From G965230065 sp965230065 (lineage in GTDB: Bacteria; Bacteroidota; Bacteroidia; Cytophagales; Cyclobacteriaceae): a stretch of 64,000 nt of DNA. The notes under the pieces were generated by a model. That model made no database searches. It was given only the letters and a program-made list of their open reading frames with translations, and was not told the DNA's origin. The translations under genes were made by a program, and so were the position numbers. The stretch covers positions 2,604,001 to 2,668,000 of the forward strand of contig OZ245942.1 of NCBI GenBank assembly GCA_965230065.1, given 5' to 3'. Positions 43,557-53,267 of the stretch are shown here, piece by piece (the stretch's first letter is position 1; each line of letters begins with the position of its first letter).

Positions 43557-46500
43557 ATGAAGTACAACTTACCACATTTACACAAGGTATTCTTACCTGT
43601 TATGTTGTGTTTCCTGCTAGTGAGTCCGGTGTGGGCACAAAGCCTGGCCGCTTATCACAAAGGAAGCATTGTAAAAACCACGGACGATCCTGTACAGGAT
43701 AAACAACTCAGATCGCTCAAAAGTGTACTCAACGAACTGGGTACCAAACATCAGGTCCATTTTAATTATGACCCTAAAGTGTTGAAAGACAAAATGGTAG
43801 AAGTAAGCCGCTCTGACCTTTCTACCAAAGAACTGGAGCAATTACTCAACTCCTACCTTTCTCCTTTAGAGCTAAAACATGAAAAGCTACGAAAAGATTA
43901 TTACATCATTTATAGTAAAAAAGAGAAGCAGGGAGTAAAGAAAGTAGAAAACCGTTCCCTGCAAATGTTTCAGCAGGGAGACCGGCAAAACGAAGTGGTT
44001 GACATGCTGGAAAGAATGTCACCTGCATTCATTGAAGTGCAGGAAGTTAGCATTACGGGGCGTGTAACCGACGCCTCTGATGAATCCGGACTTCCGGGGG
44101 TAAACGTGCTCGTGAAAGGCACTACCGTGGGTACGGTTACCGATATAGACGGAAACTATAGAATTTCTGCCCCGGATGATGCTACTACCCTGGTTTTTTC
44201 TTCGGTAGGGTACGCCACAGAAGAAGTAGAAATAAGTGGGCGTACGGTAATTAATCTAGAATTGGTACCTGATATACAGGCACTGAGCGAAGTAGTGGTT
44301 ACGGCACTGGGTATAGAAAAGGAAGCCAAAACGCTGGGCTATGCCACAGCTAAAGTAGAACCCGAAGAATTTAATGTAAACCGCACGCCTAACTTTATGA
44401 ATTCGTTACAGGGTAAGGTAGCCGGGGTGAATATAACCGGTCTGGGATCGGGCCCGCAGGGAAGTAGCAAAATTCGTATTCGGGGTATTTCTTCTTTTGG
44501 GGGCAATAACTCTCCGCTGATTGTAGTGAATGGTGTACCCATAGATAATACCAACGCAGGAGCCAACGGCCAGATTTCTGAGCGGGGCTCTAACCGTACT
44601 TCAGACAGTGGCGACGGCCTCAGCAGTATTAACCCGGATGATGTTACATCAATGACCGTATTGAAAGGGGCTGCGGCCTCAGCTCTGTACGGTTCCCGTG
44701 CCAAAGATGGGGTTATTATGATTACTACCCGAAACAGGGGGGAAGGTAAGGGAATACAACTGGAATATAATACAAATTATACCTTTGATACCCCCCTTGA
44801 TTATACCGACTACCAATACGTATATGGGCAGGGTGAAGGAGGCCAGCGCCCCAACGCACCCCGTCCGGTTTCAGGCGTATGGAGTTTTGGTGAAAAAATG
44901 GAACCGGGCATGACCCAGATTTTATTTGACGGGATTGAAGTGCCTTATACCCCTCAGCCCAACAAAGTGAGGGATTATTACCGGAACGGCTCTACCTTTT
45001 CCAATACCTTGACCCTTTCTTCCGGCGGTGAACATGGCGGGTTCAGCCTTTCCCTTTCCAATATGGACAGCAAGGCCATTTTACCAGGCTCTGATTATAA
45101 CCGGAAAACGGTGAACCTGGGTTTTACCCAAACGTTGGCAGATAAGTTGACCGTATCCGGTAATATCAACTATTCCCATGAAGACCGGAAAAACCCGCCC
45201 AATATCGCTGAGCAGGATTATAGCCCGGTAGTGATCTATACCCTGGCTTCTTCAATGCCTTTAGACTTGCTGGAAGAATATGCTTTTGACGAAAATGGGG
45301 ATGAATTTCCATATTCAAGGTTTACCAACCGTACCAACCCCTATTTTGCCCTTTCCCGCTTTGAAAATAATATCAGGGACAGGATTTATGGTAACCTTAC
45401 CGCCAAGTACAACTTTACAGACTGGTTGTATTTGCAGGGTAGGGTAGGACAGGACTATTTTACCCGCGATCAGGAGTATAACCTCCCTACGGGTTCCCGA
45501 AGGCAGTCTTCCCCTCCCCCGGGCCTCGTAAACGGACAATATGTGCAAGACATTTTGCGCTTCAGGGAAATAAATGCTGACTTTCTGATAGGCGCTAACC
45601 AGGAATTTGGCGACTTTGGGGTCAACCTCACCATGGGAGGCAACACCATGTACAGACGTTCTGACAGGAACAGTAACCTGGCTGAACTTTTCTATACCAG
45701 GGATAAATATACCATAGAAAATGCCAGCCAGGTAAGCCCACAGTATACTATCTCTGAAAGAAAAGTAAACTCATTGTATGCTGCCGGTGAATTTTCTTAT
45801 AAAGGATTTGCTTACCTGAATGCTACTGTTCGTAACGACTGGTTTTCTACGCTGTCGACAGAGAACAGAAGTATTCTATACCCATCCATCACTGGTAGCT
45901 TTGTGTTTTCACAAGCCTTCCAAAACCTTCCCAATTGGCTAACCTTTGGAAAGATAAGGGCTGCCTATGCTGAAGTGGGTAGTGATACGGATGTTTCGCC
46001 CTATTCTAACAACCTTTTCTATAGCATCAATCCGCAGCAGTTTCCCAACGAAACTGGCACACCTCAGCCCGTAGGCAATATCAGCGGGTCGCAGGTGCCG
46101 AATCCTAATTTGAAGCCAATGCGGGTTCATGAAAAGGAAATTGGTTTGGAAATGCTGTTATTTGATAACTTAAGGTTTGAAGTGTCTTTCTATGATAAAC
46201 TCTCTTCAGATCAAATATTGAGTGCGCAAATATCTGACGGCTCAGGTTATCAGACCCAGTTGATTAACGTAGGGGAAAGTGTAAATAAAGGGGTAGAAAT
46301 GTTTGCTTCTATTTCTCCCATCCGCACCAATAATTTTGAGTGGAACACCTCGGCGAATGCTTCCTTTAATACATCAGAAGTACTTAGCCTGGGCGATGAT
46401 GTGGACGGTACCTTCATTACCGTAGGCAATGCTGAGTTTCATGGGGAACTCCGTCAGGAAGTAGGAAAGCCTATGGCGCAGTTGTACGGCTGGGGTTGGT

Positions 46501-47126
46501 TGAGAGACCCTAACGGCAATCAGGTTTTTGATTCAGAAAGCGGCCGGCCTTTACGGTCTGAGGAACAATTGAATTTTGGCACTGCCCTTCCCCGCTGGAT
46601 TGGTGGTTTTACCAATACCTTCCGTTATAAAGAGGCCAGCCTGTCATTTTTGATAGATTATAAGCTGGGCCACAGCCTGATTTCAGGTACCCACACCAAC
46701 GCCTACCGCCACGGACTGGACAAAGCCACGCTGGTAGGAAGGGAGCAAGGGTATGTAATTGGTGAAGGAGTGATGCTAGATGATGAAGGGAACTACGTGC
46801 CCAATACAGCCCGTGCAGAAATTCAGCCGTACTATGAAACCATCCGTGGTGGCAGAATGTCTGAACAATCTGTGTTCAACGCAGGCTCCTGGCAGTTGCG
46901 TCAGATTACCCTTACCTACAATTTTACCAGGATGCTGTCTTCTGTGAATTGGATCCAGGGATTGAATCTGAGTTTTGTGGCCAATAACGTAGCTGTGATT
47001 AAAAAATGGGTACCCCATATCCATCCTGACCAAAACGGGTTAATCTCTGATACTGTAGTTGGCCTTGAGGCTACCGGATTGCCCATAACCCGCAGCATGG
47101 GATTTAACCTGAATGTTAAATTTTAA
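43557..47126 (+). CDS. SusC/RagA TonB-dependent outer-membrane transporter with STN domain (module 1)
   Basis: A 1189-residue transporter. The ATG at 43557 (MKYNLPHLHKVFLP) is chosen since a signal peptide ending 'SPVWAQS' follows; the frame is open 18 codons further up. Domains: STN (~residues 50-115, 'LKSVLNELGTKHQVHFNYDP'), carboxypeptidase-regulatory-like (~155-245, 'GLPGVNVLVKGTTVGTVTDI'), plug ('NFMNSLQGKVAGVNITGLGS') and a 22-strand barrel ending 'SMGFNLNVKF'. It imports glycan fragments with its SusD partner and passes a signal to FecR through the STN domain. The paralogue at 54726 shares very similar regulatory-domain sequence. Confidence 0.95.
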   Translation: MKYNLPHLHKVFLPVMLCFLLVSPVWAQSLAAYHKGSIVKTTDDPVQDKQLRSLKSVLNELGTKHQVHFNYDPKVLKDKMVEVSRSDLSTKELEQLLNSYLSPLELKHEKLRKDYYIIYSKKEKQGVKKVENRSLQMFQQGDRQNEVVDMLERMSPAFIEVQEVSITGRVTDASDESGLPGVNVLVKGTTVGTVTDIDGNYRISAPDDATTLVFSSVGYATEEVEISGRTVINLELVPDIQALSEVVVTALGIEKEAKTLGYATAKVEPEEFNVNRTPNFMNSLQGKVAGVNITGLGSGPQGSSKIRIRGISSFGGNNSPLIVVNGVPIDNTNAGANGQISERGSNRTSDSGDGLSSINPDDVTSMTVLKGAAASALYGSRAKDGVIMITTRNRGEGKGIQLEYNTNYTFDTPLDYTDYQYVYGQGEGGQRPNAPRPVSGVWSFGEKMEPGMTQILFDGIEVPYTPQPNKVRDYYRNGSTFSNTLTLSSGGEHGGFSLSLSNMDSKAILPGSDYNRKTVNLGFTQTLADKLTVSGNINYSHEDRKNPPNIAEQDYSPVVIYTLASSMPLDLLEEYAFDENGDEFPYSRFTNRTNPYFALSRFENNIRDRIYGNLTAKYNFTDWLYLQGRVGQDYFTRDQEYNLPTGSRRQSSPPPGLVNGQYVQDILRFREINADFLIGANQEFGDFGVNLTMGGNTMYRRSDRNSNLAELFYTRDKYTIENASQVSPQYTISERKVNSLYAAGEFSYKGFAYLNATVRNDWFSTLSTENRSILYPSITGSFVFSQAFQNLPNWLTFGKIRAAYAEVGSDTDVSPYSNNLFYSINPQQFPNETGTPQPVGNISGSQVPNPNLKPMRVHEKEIGLEMLLFDNLRFEVSFYDKLSSDQILSAQISDGSGYQTQLINVGESVNKGVEMFASISPIRTNNFEWNTSANASFNTSEVLSLGDDVDGTFITVGNAEFHGELRQEVGKPMAQLYGWGWLRDPNGNQVFDSESGRPLRSEEQLNFGTALPRWIGGFTNTFRYKEASLSFLIDYKLGHSLISGTHTNAYRHGLDKATLVGREQGYVIGEGVMLDDEGNYVPNTARAEIQPYYETIRGGRMSEQSVFNAGSWQLRQITLTYNFTRMLSSVNWIQGLNLSFVANNVAVIKKWVPHIHPDQNGLISDTVVGLEATGLPITRSMGFNLNVKF

Positions 47127-47166
47127 TCTGTTGTTAATCTTTTCTCAACTTATAAGAAAAAGAAAA

Positions 47167-48699
47167 ATGAAAAATATCAATAAATATATCTTAACCTTGT
47201 TGGTCACTGTCTTCTTTGTGACATCCTGTGATGAGGGGTTTGATGAACTGAACACCAATCCGGTCCGTCTGACTTCCATTGACCCTACTTTTCAGTTAAA
47301 CTATGCCATTATTGAAAGCTCGCTGGAGTATGGCAACCTTACCTACGAAACCACCATTGTAAGGCAAATGATTACGCCTTTTACAGGTGTAGGAACCGGG
47401 GGAAACCTTAATCAGGATAACCGCTCGGCCACGCAGGCTAATTGGCAAAAGTATTTCAGGAATATTATTAAAAACCTGACCGATGCCGTAGAGCAAACCA
47501 AAGACGACCCTGAGCGTTCTAACTTATACAATATGGCCAGGATATGGCGGGCTTATGCTTTTATGGTACTTACCGATAGCTATGGGGATATTCCTTATTC
47601 AGAAGCAGGGCTTGGTTTCCTGGAAGGCACGGTTTTCCCTGGCTATGATCCTCAGCAAGCCATTTATGAGGATATTTTGAACGAACTGGAAACAGCCTCG
47701 GCCGCCCTGGATGCTTCCAAGCCCATTGCTGCCCAGGATATTTTGTACAATGGAAACCCTGATCGGTGGAAGAAACTTGGATACTCTCTTTTATTGCGTG
47801 CAGCCATGCGGCTTACAAAAGTGAATCCGACACTAGCCCAGGAGTATGTGGGCAAAGCCGTGGCTGGTGGGTTGATAGAGTCTAATCTTGGCAATGCGGT
47901 GGTCCGACATACCGCCAACTTCAGAAATGGTGTAGGCACCAACTTAAACGGAGGGCAGGCCCCTTTCTATTATCTCGATAAAGAGTTTGTGGATTACCTC
48001 AAAGCCAATAATGACCCCCGTCTGCCTTCAATAGCAGTAAGGTATGTAGGAGCAGAAAGTGGGGGTGAGCAGGTTCCTGAGAATGGGGATACCTCTTTTG
48101 ATGCTCAAATTGGCATGCCCCAGGGATATGACAACACCACCATTCCTCCGGTAGCTGAAGCCGATGGCATTGCCAGTTTTTATGCTTATAGCCAGCTCGA
48201 CAGAAGCAGGCTGGGCAATCCGGAAGCACCCTGTTTTCTGTTAACACATTCGCAAACCCAATTGTTGCTTGCAGAAGCCATACACAGAGGCTGGGCAACG
48301 GGCGATGCATCAGAAGCTTTTGCCAAAGGCATAGAAGCCCACATGAACCAGATGGCTTTATGGCCCGGAGAAACTGCTATTCCTCAATCTGAAATTGATG
48401 CGTATCTTGCGGCACATCCTTTGGAAGCTGGTAGTGAGTTAGAGCAGATCAATACCCAATACTGGGTGGCATCACTGTTAAATGGGCCGGAAGCATGGGC
48501 TAATTTCCGTCGCTCCGGTTATCCCATAGTGGCTCCTAACCCTTATCCGGGAAGTGACCTGAGAACAGAAGACTTTATTCGTAGACTGACATACCCGGAT
48601 TCAGAACTTACTGTGAACAAAGAACATGTAGATGAAGCTACTAGCCGCCAGGGGCCTGATATTCTGGATACCAGGATTTGGTGGGACGTTGAGCAATAA
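47167..48699 (+). CDS. SusD-like nutrient-binding lipoprotein (SusD_2 type, module 1)
   Basis: A 510-residue surface lipoprotein. The ATG at 47167 (MKNINKYILTLL) gives a leader with the lipobox 'FFVTSC' (C20) followed by 'DEGFDELNTNPVRLTSIDPT', the typical opening of PF12771 SusD/RagB proteins that pair with SusC transporters. Helical TPR-like repeats occupy the middle ('IWRAYAFMVLTDSYGDIPYS'), and the end 'FIRRLTYPDSELTVNKEHVD' is family-typical. It starts 40 bp after the SusC stop. A hairpin follows the gene. Confidence 0.93.
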   Translation: MKNINKYILTLLVTVFFVTSCDEGFDELNTNPVRLTSIDPTFQLNYAIIESSLEYGNLTYETTIVRQMITPFTGVGTGGNLNQDNRSATQANWQKYFRNIIKNLTDAVEQTKDDPERSNLYNMARIWRAYAFMVLTDSYGDIPYSEAGLGFLEGTVFPGYDPQQAIYEDILNELETASAALDASKPIAAQDILYNGNPDRWKKLGYSLLLRAAMRLTKVNPTLAQEYVGKAVAGGLIESNLGNAVVRHTANFRNGVGTNLNGGQAPFYYLDKEFVDYLKANNDPRLPSIAVRYVGAESGGEQVPENGDTSFDAQIGMPQGYDNTTIPPVAEADGIASFYAYSQLDRSRLGNPEAPCFLLTHSQTQLLLAEAIHRGWATGDASEAFAKGIEAHMNQMALWPGETAIPQSEIDAYLAAHPLEAGSELEQINTQYWVASLLNGPEAWANFRRSGYPIVAPNPYPGSDLRTEDFIRRLTYPDSELTVNKEHVDEATSRQGPDILDTRIWWDVEQ

Positions 48700-48702
48700 C
48701 GT

Positions 48703-48741
48703 CAGTTGGCAGTAGCAGTAATCAGTTAAACCTGCCAACTG
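48703..48741 (+). terminator. Hairpin after the first SusD gene
   Basis: CAGTTGGCAG and CTGCCAACTG form a perfect 10-bp stem with a 19-base loop, 4 bp after the SusD stop. No T-run follows, so it may be a repeat-derived partial terminator that separates transporter genes from the catabolic genes. Confidence 0.45.
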
Positions 48742-48794
48742 CTGCTGCCTACTTTAAACTAAAACACACAACCTCAAAACTGCAAGAATCAAGC

Positions 48795-50237
48795 ATGACC
48801 GACCCTCTTTTTATTTTACTTATTGGAATCATTATCGTTGTTGGTGGTATAATCGGGTTGCGTCTGCATCCTTTTCTGGCTTTGTTACTTGGGGCATTGG
48901 CGGTGGCCTTTCTGACCCCGGCTGCTGCTATTGAACAATATGCCCTTACCAAAGGAGCCACCCAGGAAGCCGCCCGTCAGTTATCAGAAAGCAGTATCGG
49001 AAAACGGATTGCCGCTGAGTTTGGCAGCACTACGGGGAAGATAGGTATCCTCATTGCAATGGCCTCCATCATCGGGAAATGCATGCTCGATAGCGGGGCA
49101 GCCGAAAGGATTGTCAGGTCGGTATTGAAAGTAACAGGCGTTTCACGGGCGCCTGCTGCATTTGTAGGGAGTAGTTTTTTTCTGGGTATTCCCGTGTTTT
49201 TCGATACGGTTTTTTACCTCATGATTCCCCTGGCCAAAGCTATGGCTATGCGCATCGGAAAAAATTATTTGCTCCTGGTGCTTTCGGTGGCGGCCGGGGC
49301 AGCGATGGCCAATTCCCTCGTTCCTCCTACCCCTGGCCCATTGTTTCTGATAAGCGAAATGAATATCCCAATAGGGATGATGATGGTAGGTGGTATTTTG
49401 GTAGGATTGGTCACCATTGTAGCGGGGTATGCTTATGCCCGCTGGGCCAACCGGAAATGGCCGGTTCCTTTGCGGGATTCAGTAGATGCACCTTTAGAAA
49501 AAATTAAAAAACTGGCTGAAAAAAGTGATGCGGCTCTTCCTGCTTTATGGCTTTCTACACTGCCGGTTTTAATCCCGGTGGTGTTTATCAGTGTAGATGC
49601 AGGATTGAATACTTTCCTGTCCGATGCAACAGAAAACCAACCTTTTTTACTACAAATATTGATCAACGTAGTGCATTTTCTGGGGGAAAAAAACCTGGCC
49701 CTGATTGCCGGGGGCTTTGCTGCCCTTATTCTGTTGGCTATGCAAAAGAAAGATGACAAAAAAGTAATGAAATCTGCGATGCAAACTGCCCTGATGAGTG
49801 GGGGCATCATTATTTTAATAACGGCTGCGGGCGGGGCTTTTGGCGGCATGTTGCAGCAAACCGGCATTAGTGCCCGTATCGCGGAACTCACCCAGGGTTA
49901 CCAAATAGCATTGATTCCCCTGGCTTTTTTGATTACCGCGGTGGTTCGTACGGCACAAGGCTCTGCCACCGTTGCCATGATTACCGCTTCGGGTATATTG
50001 GCCGGCATGGCAGATAATGCTCAACTGGAATATCACCAGTTGTATTTAGGGTTAGCCATTGCCTGCGGTTCAAAATTAATTCCCTGGATGAATGACAGCG
50101 GCTTCTGGATTGTAACCAAAATGAGTAACTTAACAGAAGAAGAAGCCTTAAAAACCTTTTCTCCCATGCTCACTATTATGGGTATTGCCGGGCTGGTTGT
50201 GATTGTAATTGCAGCCCAGCTTTTTCCATTAATATGA
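48795..50237 (+). CDS. GntP-family gluconate/organic-acid permease
   Basis: A 480-residue inner-membrane symporter with about 12-14 helices. It has 'GIIIVVGGIIGLRLHPFLAL' 'LLGALAVAF' at the start, 'GKIGILIAMASIIGKCMLDS' 'GAAERIVRS', the substrate segment 'LVPPTPGPLFLISEMNIPIG', and 'TAVVRTAQGSATVAMITASG', all GntP signatures. An insert of about 30 residues after 'TKGATQEAARQLSESSIG' is longer than in gluconate permeases of E. coli. It would import gluconate-like sugar acids released from uronate-containing glycans by module 1 enzymes (inference). Confidence 0.93.
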   Translation: MTDPLFILLIGIIIVVGGIIGLRLHPFLALLLGALAVAFLTPAAAIEQYALTKGATQEAARQLSESSIGKRIAAEFGSTTGKIGILIAMASIIGKCMLDSGAAERIVRSVLKVTGVSRAPAAFVGSSFFLGIPVFFDTVFYLMIPLAKAMAMRIGKNYLLLVLSVAAGAAMANSLVPPTPGPLFLISEMNIPIGMMMVGGILVGLVTIVAGYAYARWANRKWPVPLRDSVDAPLEKIKKLAEKSDAALPALWLSTLPVLIPVVFISVDAGLNTFLSDATENQPFLLQILINVVHFLGEKNLALIAGGFAALILLAMQKKDDKKVMKSAMQTALMSGGIIILITAAGGAFGGMLQQTGISARIAELTQGYQIALIPLAFLITAVVRTAQGSATVAMITASGILAGMADNAQLEYHQLYLGLAIACGSKLIPWMNDSGFWIVTKMSNLTEEEALKTFSPMLTIMGIAGLVVIVIAAQLFPLI

Positions 50238-50243
50238 CAGCCT

Positions 50244-50316
50244 CAAGCTTTTAGCTACAAGCCATAAGCCTAAGAATAAGTTAAGCTTGTAGCTTACGGC
50301 TAACAGCTTGTAGCTT
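50244..50316. repeat. REP-like hairpin, third copy
   Basis: CAAGCTTTTAGCTACAAGC...GCTTGTAGCTTACGGCTAACAGCTTG, sharing the GCTTGTAGCTT core with 16429-16478 and 34767-34827. It lies between the permease and the next gene. Confidence 0.55.
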
Positions 50317-50354
50317 AACAAAAAACTAAAAATAGGAAACTAATAACAAAAACT

Positions 50355-51488
50355 ATGAAACGAAGAAACTTTTTTAAAGTAGCGGGTGCCGGCTCAGTGG
50401 GAGCTTTGGCTACCGCCTGTAACCCAACCGAAGCTGAAAATACTGCCACGGCTGCTCCTGCCCCTAAGAAACCAGTATTGATGAAAGTGGGATGTCAGCA
50501 TGGAGGCACCGGAAAGGAAAACCTGGAGTATCTGGCACGTCATGGCGTTTTCAATATTGATGGCGGCTCGCCCAAATTTATTGAAGGCGTAGGCTGGGAT
50601 CTGGAAGATTCGCTGAAGAAAAAAGAAGCCTGCGAAAAGTACGGCATCAGTCTGGATGCGTATCATTTGCCTTTATCTTCGGCAGGCATTTCCAGGGTAA
50701 GTACGCCCAATATTATGCTGGCCAAAGACCCGGAGCGCGACCGGGAAATTGAAATGATTCAGCAAATGATTGAAGTGGCCGCTAAAACTGATGTGCGTGT
50801 GCTCCTGTACAATACGATTATTCTTCCCATACTTCGCACCGGACGAACGGTAGACCCCACCCGTGGCAATGCATCTTACAGTACCTGGAACTACGAAGAA
50901 GCCATAAAGCAGGGTTTGGATAAAGAAAAAACCATTGCAGGAGACGTTTCTATTGACGAATTGTATGAGCGCATTACCTACTTCCTCGACAGAGTGTTGC
51001 CCGTAGCCGAAGAATTCAATGTAAAATTAGGTAATCATATTGCAGATCCGCCTGCGCCCGTGGGCTATAGAGGAATTACCCGGTGGAACAGTCCTGATGT
51101 TTTTGCAGGCATCAAGCGTTTTGCTCAGTTATACGACAGTCCCTCGCATGGCTTTAACCTTTGCCTAGGTTCTACAGCAGAAGGGCTGAAAGACCCAAAA
51201 ACCGAAATTTTGCCTATTATCAAATGGATAGGTGAGCGGAAGCAGATTTTCAACATTCACATGCGTAACATTAAAGGTGGATGGAACAACTTCCAGGAAG
51301 TGTATCCTGACAATGGAGATATGGATTTTGTACAGGTGGTTCGGGCTTTGCGGGATGTGGGATATGATGGCATGGTAATGCCTGACCACACGCCTCAACA
51401 TCCTGATCCGGCAAGTAGCTTACAGGGGCATGCTTTTTCTTTCGGTTACAACATTGCCCTCATACAGGCTGTTGCTTCCGAGACTTAA
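50355..51488 (+). CDS. Mannonate dehydratase-like TIM-barrel protein with Tat/lipoprotein signal
   Basis: A 377-residue protein. It starts 'MKRRNFFKVAGAGSVGALAT' 'AC': a twin-arginine motif and a lipobox-like 'LATAC' cysteine (C22). The body resembles UxuA-type mannonate dehydratase or a xylose-isomerase-like TIM barrel: 'SLDAYHLPLSSAGISR', 'IYLYNTIILP'-like 'VRVLLYNTIILPILRTGR', 'VKLGNHIADPP', 'LCLGSTAEGL', 'IFNIHMRNIKGG' and 'DGMVMPDHTPQHP', which gives a plausible set of metal-binding His/Asp. UxuA converts D-mannonate to 2-keto-3-deoxygluconate. Export is unusual for that enzyme, so the true reaction may differ. Confidence 0.8.
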   Translation: MKRRNFFKVAGAGSVGALATACNPTEAENTATAAPAPKKPVLMKVGCQHGGTGKENLEYLARHGVFNIDGGSPKFIEGVGWDLEDSLKKKEACEKYGISLDAYHLPLSSAGISRVSTPNIMLAKDPERDREIEMIQQMIEVAAKTDVRVLLYNTIILPILRTGRTVDPTRGNASYSTWNYEEAIKQGLDKEKTIAGDVSIDELYERITYFLDRVLPVAEEFNVKLGNHIADPPAPVGYRGITRWNSPDVFAGIKRFAQLYDSPSHGFNLCLGSTAEGLKDPKTEILPIIKWIGERKQIFNIHMRNIKGGWNNFQEVYPDNGDMDFVQVVRALRDVGYDGMVMPDHTPQHPDPASSLQGHAFSFGYNIALIQAVASET

Positions 51489-51612
51489 AGTACAAAATAA
51501 CATTGCGCCCCTTGCAAAAACCTTTAGCGTTTATTGCAGTAAAAAATTAACCGGGGGTACGATGACCGCAAAGTGCGCAATGAACGCAAAGTCAGTTGGT
51601 AAACAATATAAA

Positions 51613-52542
51613 ATGAAGCAACGAAGAAAGTTTATGAAAGCCATGGTGGCAGGCTCTTTAGGGGTTGTGAGTGGGGGGGCTTTTGGGACTGGACAAGCAA
51701 AGAGTAAAGAATTGAAAACAAGGAATAATATGGCAAAAGAAATAGTCATAGAATGGAATGCCCATATCTTCAGCCCGGATGTGAAAAAATATCCTTTCCA
51801 CCCCAAAGCTACCTATCAGCCTGATGTATCGGTACATCCTGCCGACCCCCTGGCTGCCTACCTGCAACGGATGGGTGATGAAGGTATTGACCGGGCAGTG
51901 ATTGTGCATCCTGAACCTTATGGTGATGACCACTCCCTCATTCTCGATTGTTTGCAGCGGGAACCAGACCGCCTGCGTGGAACCAGCCTGTTTTACCCCA
52001 AAGACCCGGAAGCCCCAAAGAAACTGGCTGCCCTTGTAAAGCAGGAACCCCGTATCGTATCTACCCGCTTTCATGCACATAGAGGAAAAGAGACTTATCT
52101 GGATACCTTCGCCGATGCCGGGGTGCGTGCTTTGTGGAAACAGGCCGCAGACCTCGGGCTGGTCATAGAATTGCACATTGGCCCCAGTTATGCCAGGCAG
52201 GCTGGGGAAGCTATCCGGGCATTTCCGGGTTGTAAAGTGTTGATAGACCACCTGGCCGAGCCACATATGGGCAACGCTGTTGAATTTGCTGAAGTTCTTG
52301 CCCTGGCTGAGCTTCCCGATGTATACATGAAGCTTTCGGGGCTGAACCATTTTGCAGAGGACGCGCCCCTTTATGAAAGTGCCAAAACTTTTACCAGCCT
52401 TGTCATTGAAACTTTTGGCCCCGACCGGATGGTGTGGGGCAGTGGAACACCCAACATTGTGGATGCCCATATGCAGGGTTTTTCTGAAACAGATATTAAT
52501 AAAGTAAAAGGAGAAAATCTCAGGCAATTACTCAACTGGTAA
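51613..52542 (+). CDS. Amidohydrolase-related (COG3618/PF04909) hydrolase with Tat-like leader
   Basis: A 309-residue enzyme. The ATG at 51613 (MKQRRKFMKAMVAGSLGVVS) is chosen because the upstream open frame overlaps the preceding gene without conserved sequence. A twin-arginine-like leader is followed by 'IEWNAHIFSPDV' (the metal-binding N-A-H in place of the usual D-x-H), 'DRAVIVHPEPYGDDHSLILD', 'RVSTRFHAHRG'-like 'IVSTRFHAHRG', 'VLIDHLAEPHMG' and the final 'DRMVWGSGTPNIVDAH' with the catalytic Asp region. Related enzymes open lactones of sugar acids or pyrone-dicarboxylate. It ends 114 bp before the second ECF sigma factor. Confidence 0.85.
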   Translation: MKQRRKFMKAMVAGSLGVVSGGAFGTGQAKSKELKTRNNMAKEIVIEWNAHIFSPDVKKYPFHPKATYQPDVSVHPADPLAAYLQRMGDEGIDRAVIVHPEPYGDDHSLILDCLQREPDRLRGTSLFYPKDPEAPKKLAALVKQEPRIVSTRFHAHRGKETYLDTFADAGVRALWKQAADLGLVIELHIGPSYARQAGEAIRAFPGCKVLIDHLAEPHMGNAVEFAEVLALAELPDVYMKLSGLNHFAEDAPLYESAKTFTSLVIETFGPDRMVWGSGTPNIVDAHMQGFSETDINKVKGENLRQLLNW

Positions 52543-52655
52543 GTCAGGATTAAAGGCATTAATTTATACGACCTATATTTTACACGATTGATTTGTGCAA
52601 ATAAATTTGCTATAATGCATCACAACAAGCATAATAACAGCACTTTTAGCAGTCA

Positions 52656-53267
52656 ATGGTGGAACATAGCGCATATTCCGGATTAGAAACTTTGAGTGAT
52701 GGCCAACTCTGGGCAGCCTTCAAAAGTGGTAATTCCAGGGCATATGCATTAATTTATGAAAGGCACGTCCGCCTTTTGTTCAATTATGGCAGTAAAATCT
52801 CTGATGACCGTGACCTGGTCAAAGATTGCATTCAAGACCTTTTTTATCACTTGTGGCAACGCCGACAAAACCTGGGAAATACCAACCGAATCAGCTTTTA
52901 TTTATTCAAATCGCTGAGAAGGAGTTTGGTAGAAAAAATCAGCAAATCATCTGACAGCAAAAATATTTCCATTGATTATCATTTCAAGGTAATTCCGTCA
53001 CATGAAAATGAGTTGGTAGAAAATCAAACCTGGGAAGATGACCGTAAAAAACTGACAGATGCATTGGGTAAACTGCCCGGCCGGCAAAAAGAAGCCATTT
53101 ACCTGAAATTTTATCATAACCTCAGCTTTGAAGAAATTGCCACTATCATGGCAGTAAACAAACGGTCTATCTACAAACTCATCCACAAAGCCCTGCACAA
53201 CCTGCAAAAGCACCTCATGGGCGTTTTAATTTCTTTATTACTCATTATTTTCCTCTCAATACAGTAA
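52656..53267 (+). CDS. ECF-type RNA polymerase sigma factor (module 2)
   Basis: A 203-residue paralogue of the factor at 41526. Region 2: 'LWAAFKSGNSRAYALIYERH' 'DRDLVKDCIQDLFYHLWQRR'; region 4: 'ALGKLPGRQKEAIYLKFYHN' 'LSFEEIATIMAVNKRSIYKL'. It also ends in a hydrophobic tail (GVLISLLLIIFLSIQ), which might bring it to the membrane near FecR. It opens the second glycan module. The 381 bp to the next gene hold a palindrome and an AT-rich likely promoter zone, no gene. Confidence 0.93.
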   Translation: MVEHSAYSGLETLSDGQLWAAFKSGNSRAYALIYERHVRLLFNYGSKISDDRDLVKDCIQDLFYHLWQRRQNLGNTNRISFYLFKSLRRSLVEKISKSSDSKNISIDYHFKVIPSHENELVENQTWEDDRKKLTDALGKLPGRQKEAIYLKFYHNLSFEEIATIMAVNKRSIYKLIHKALHNLQKHLMGVLISLLLIIFLSIQ

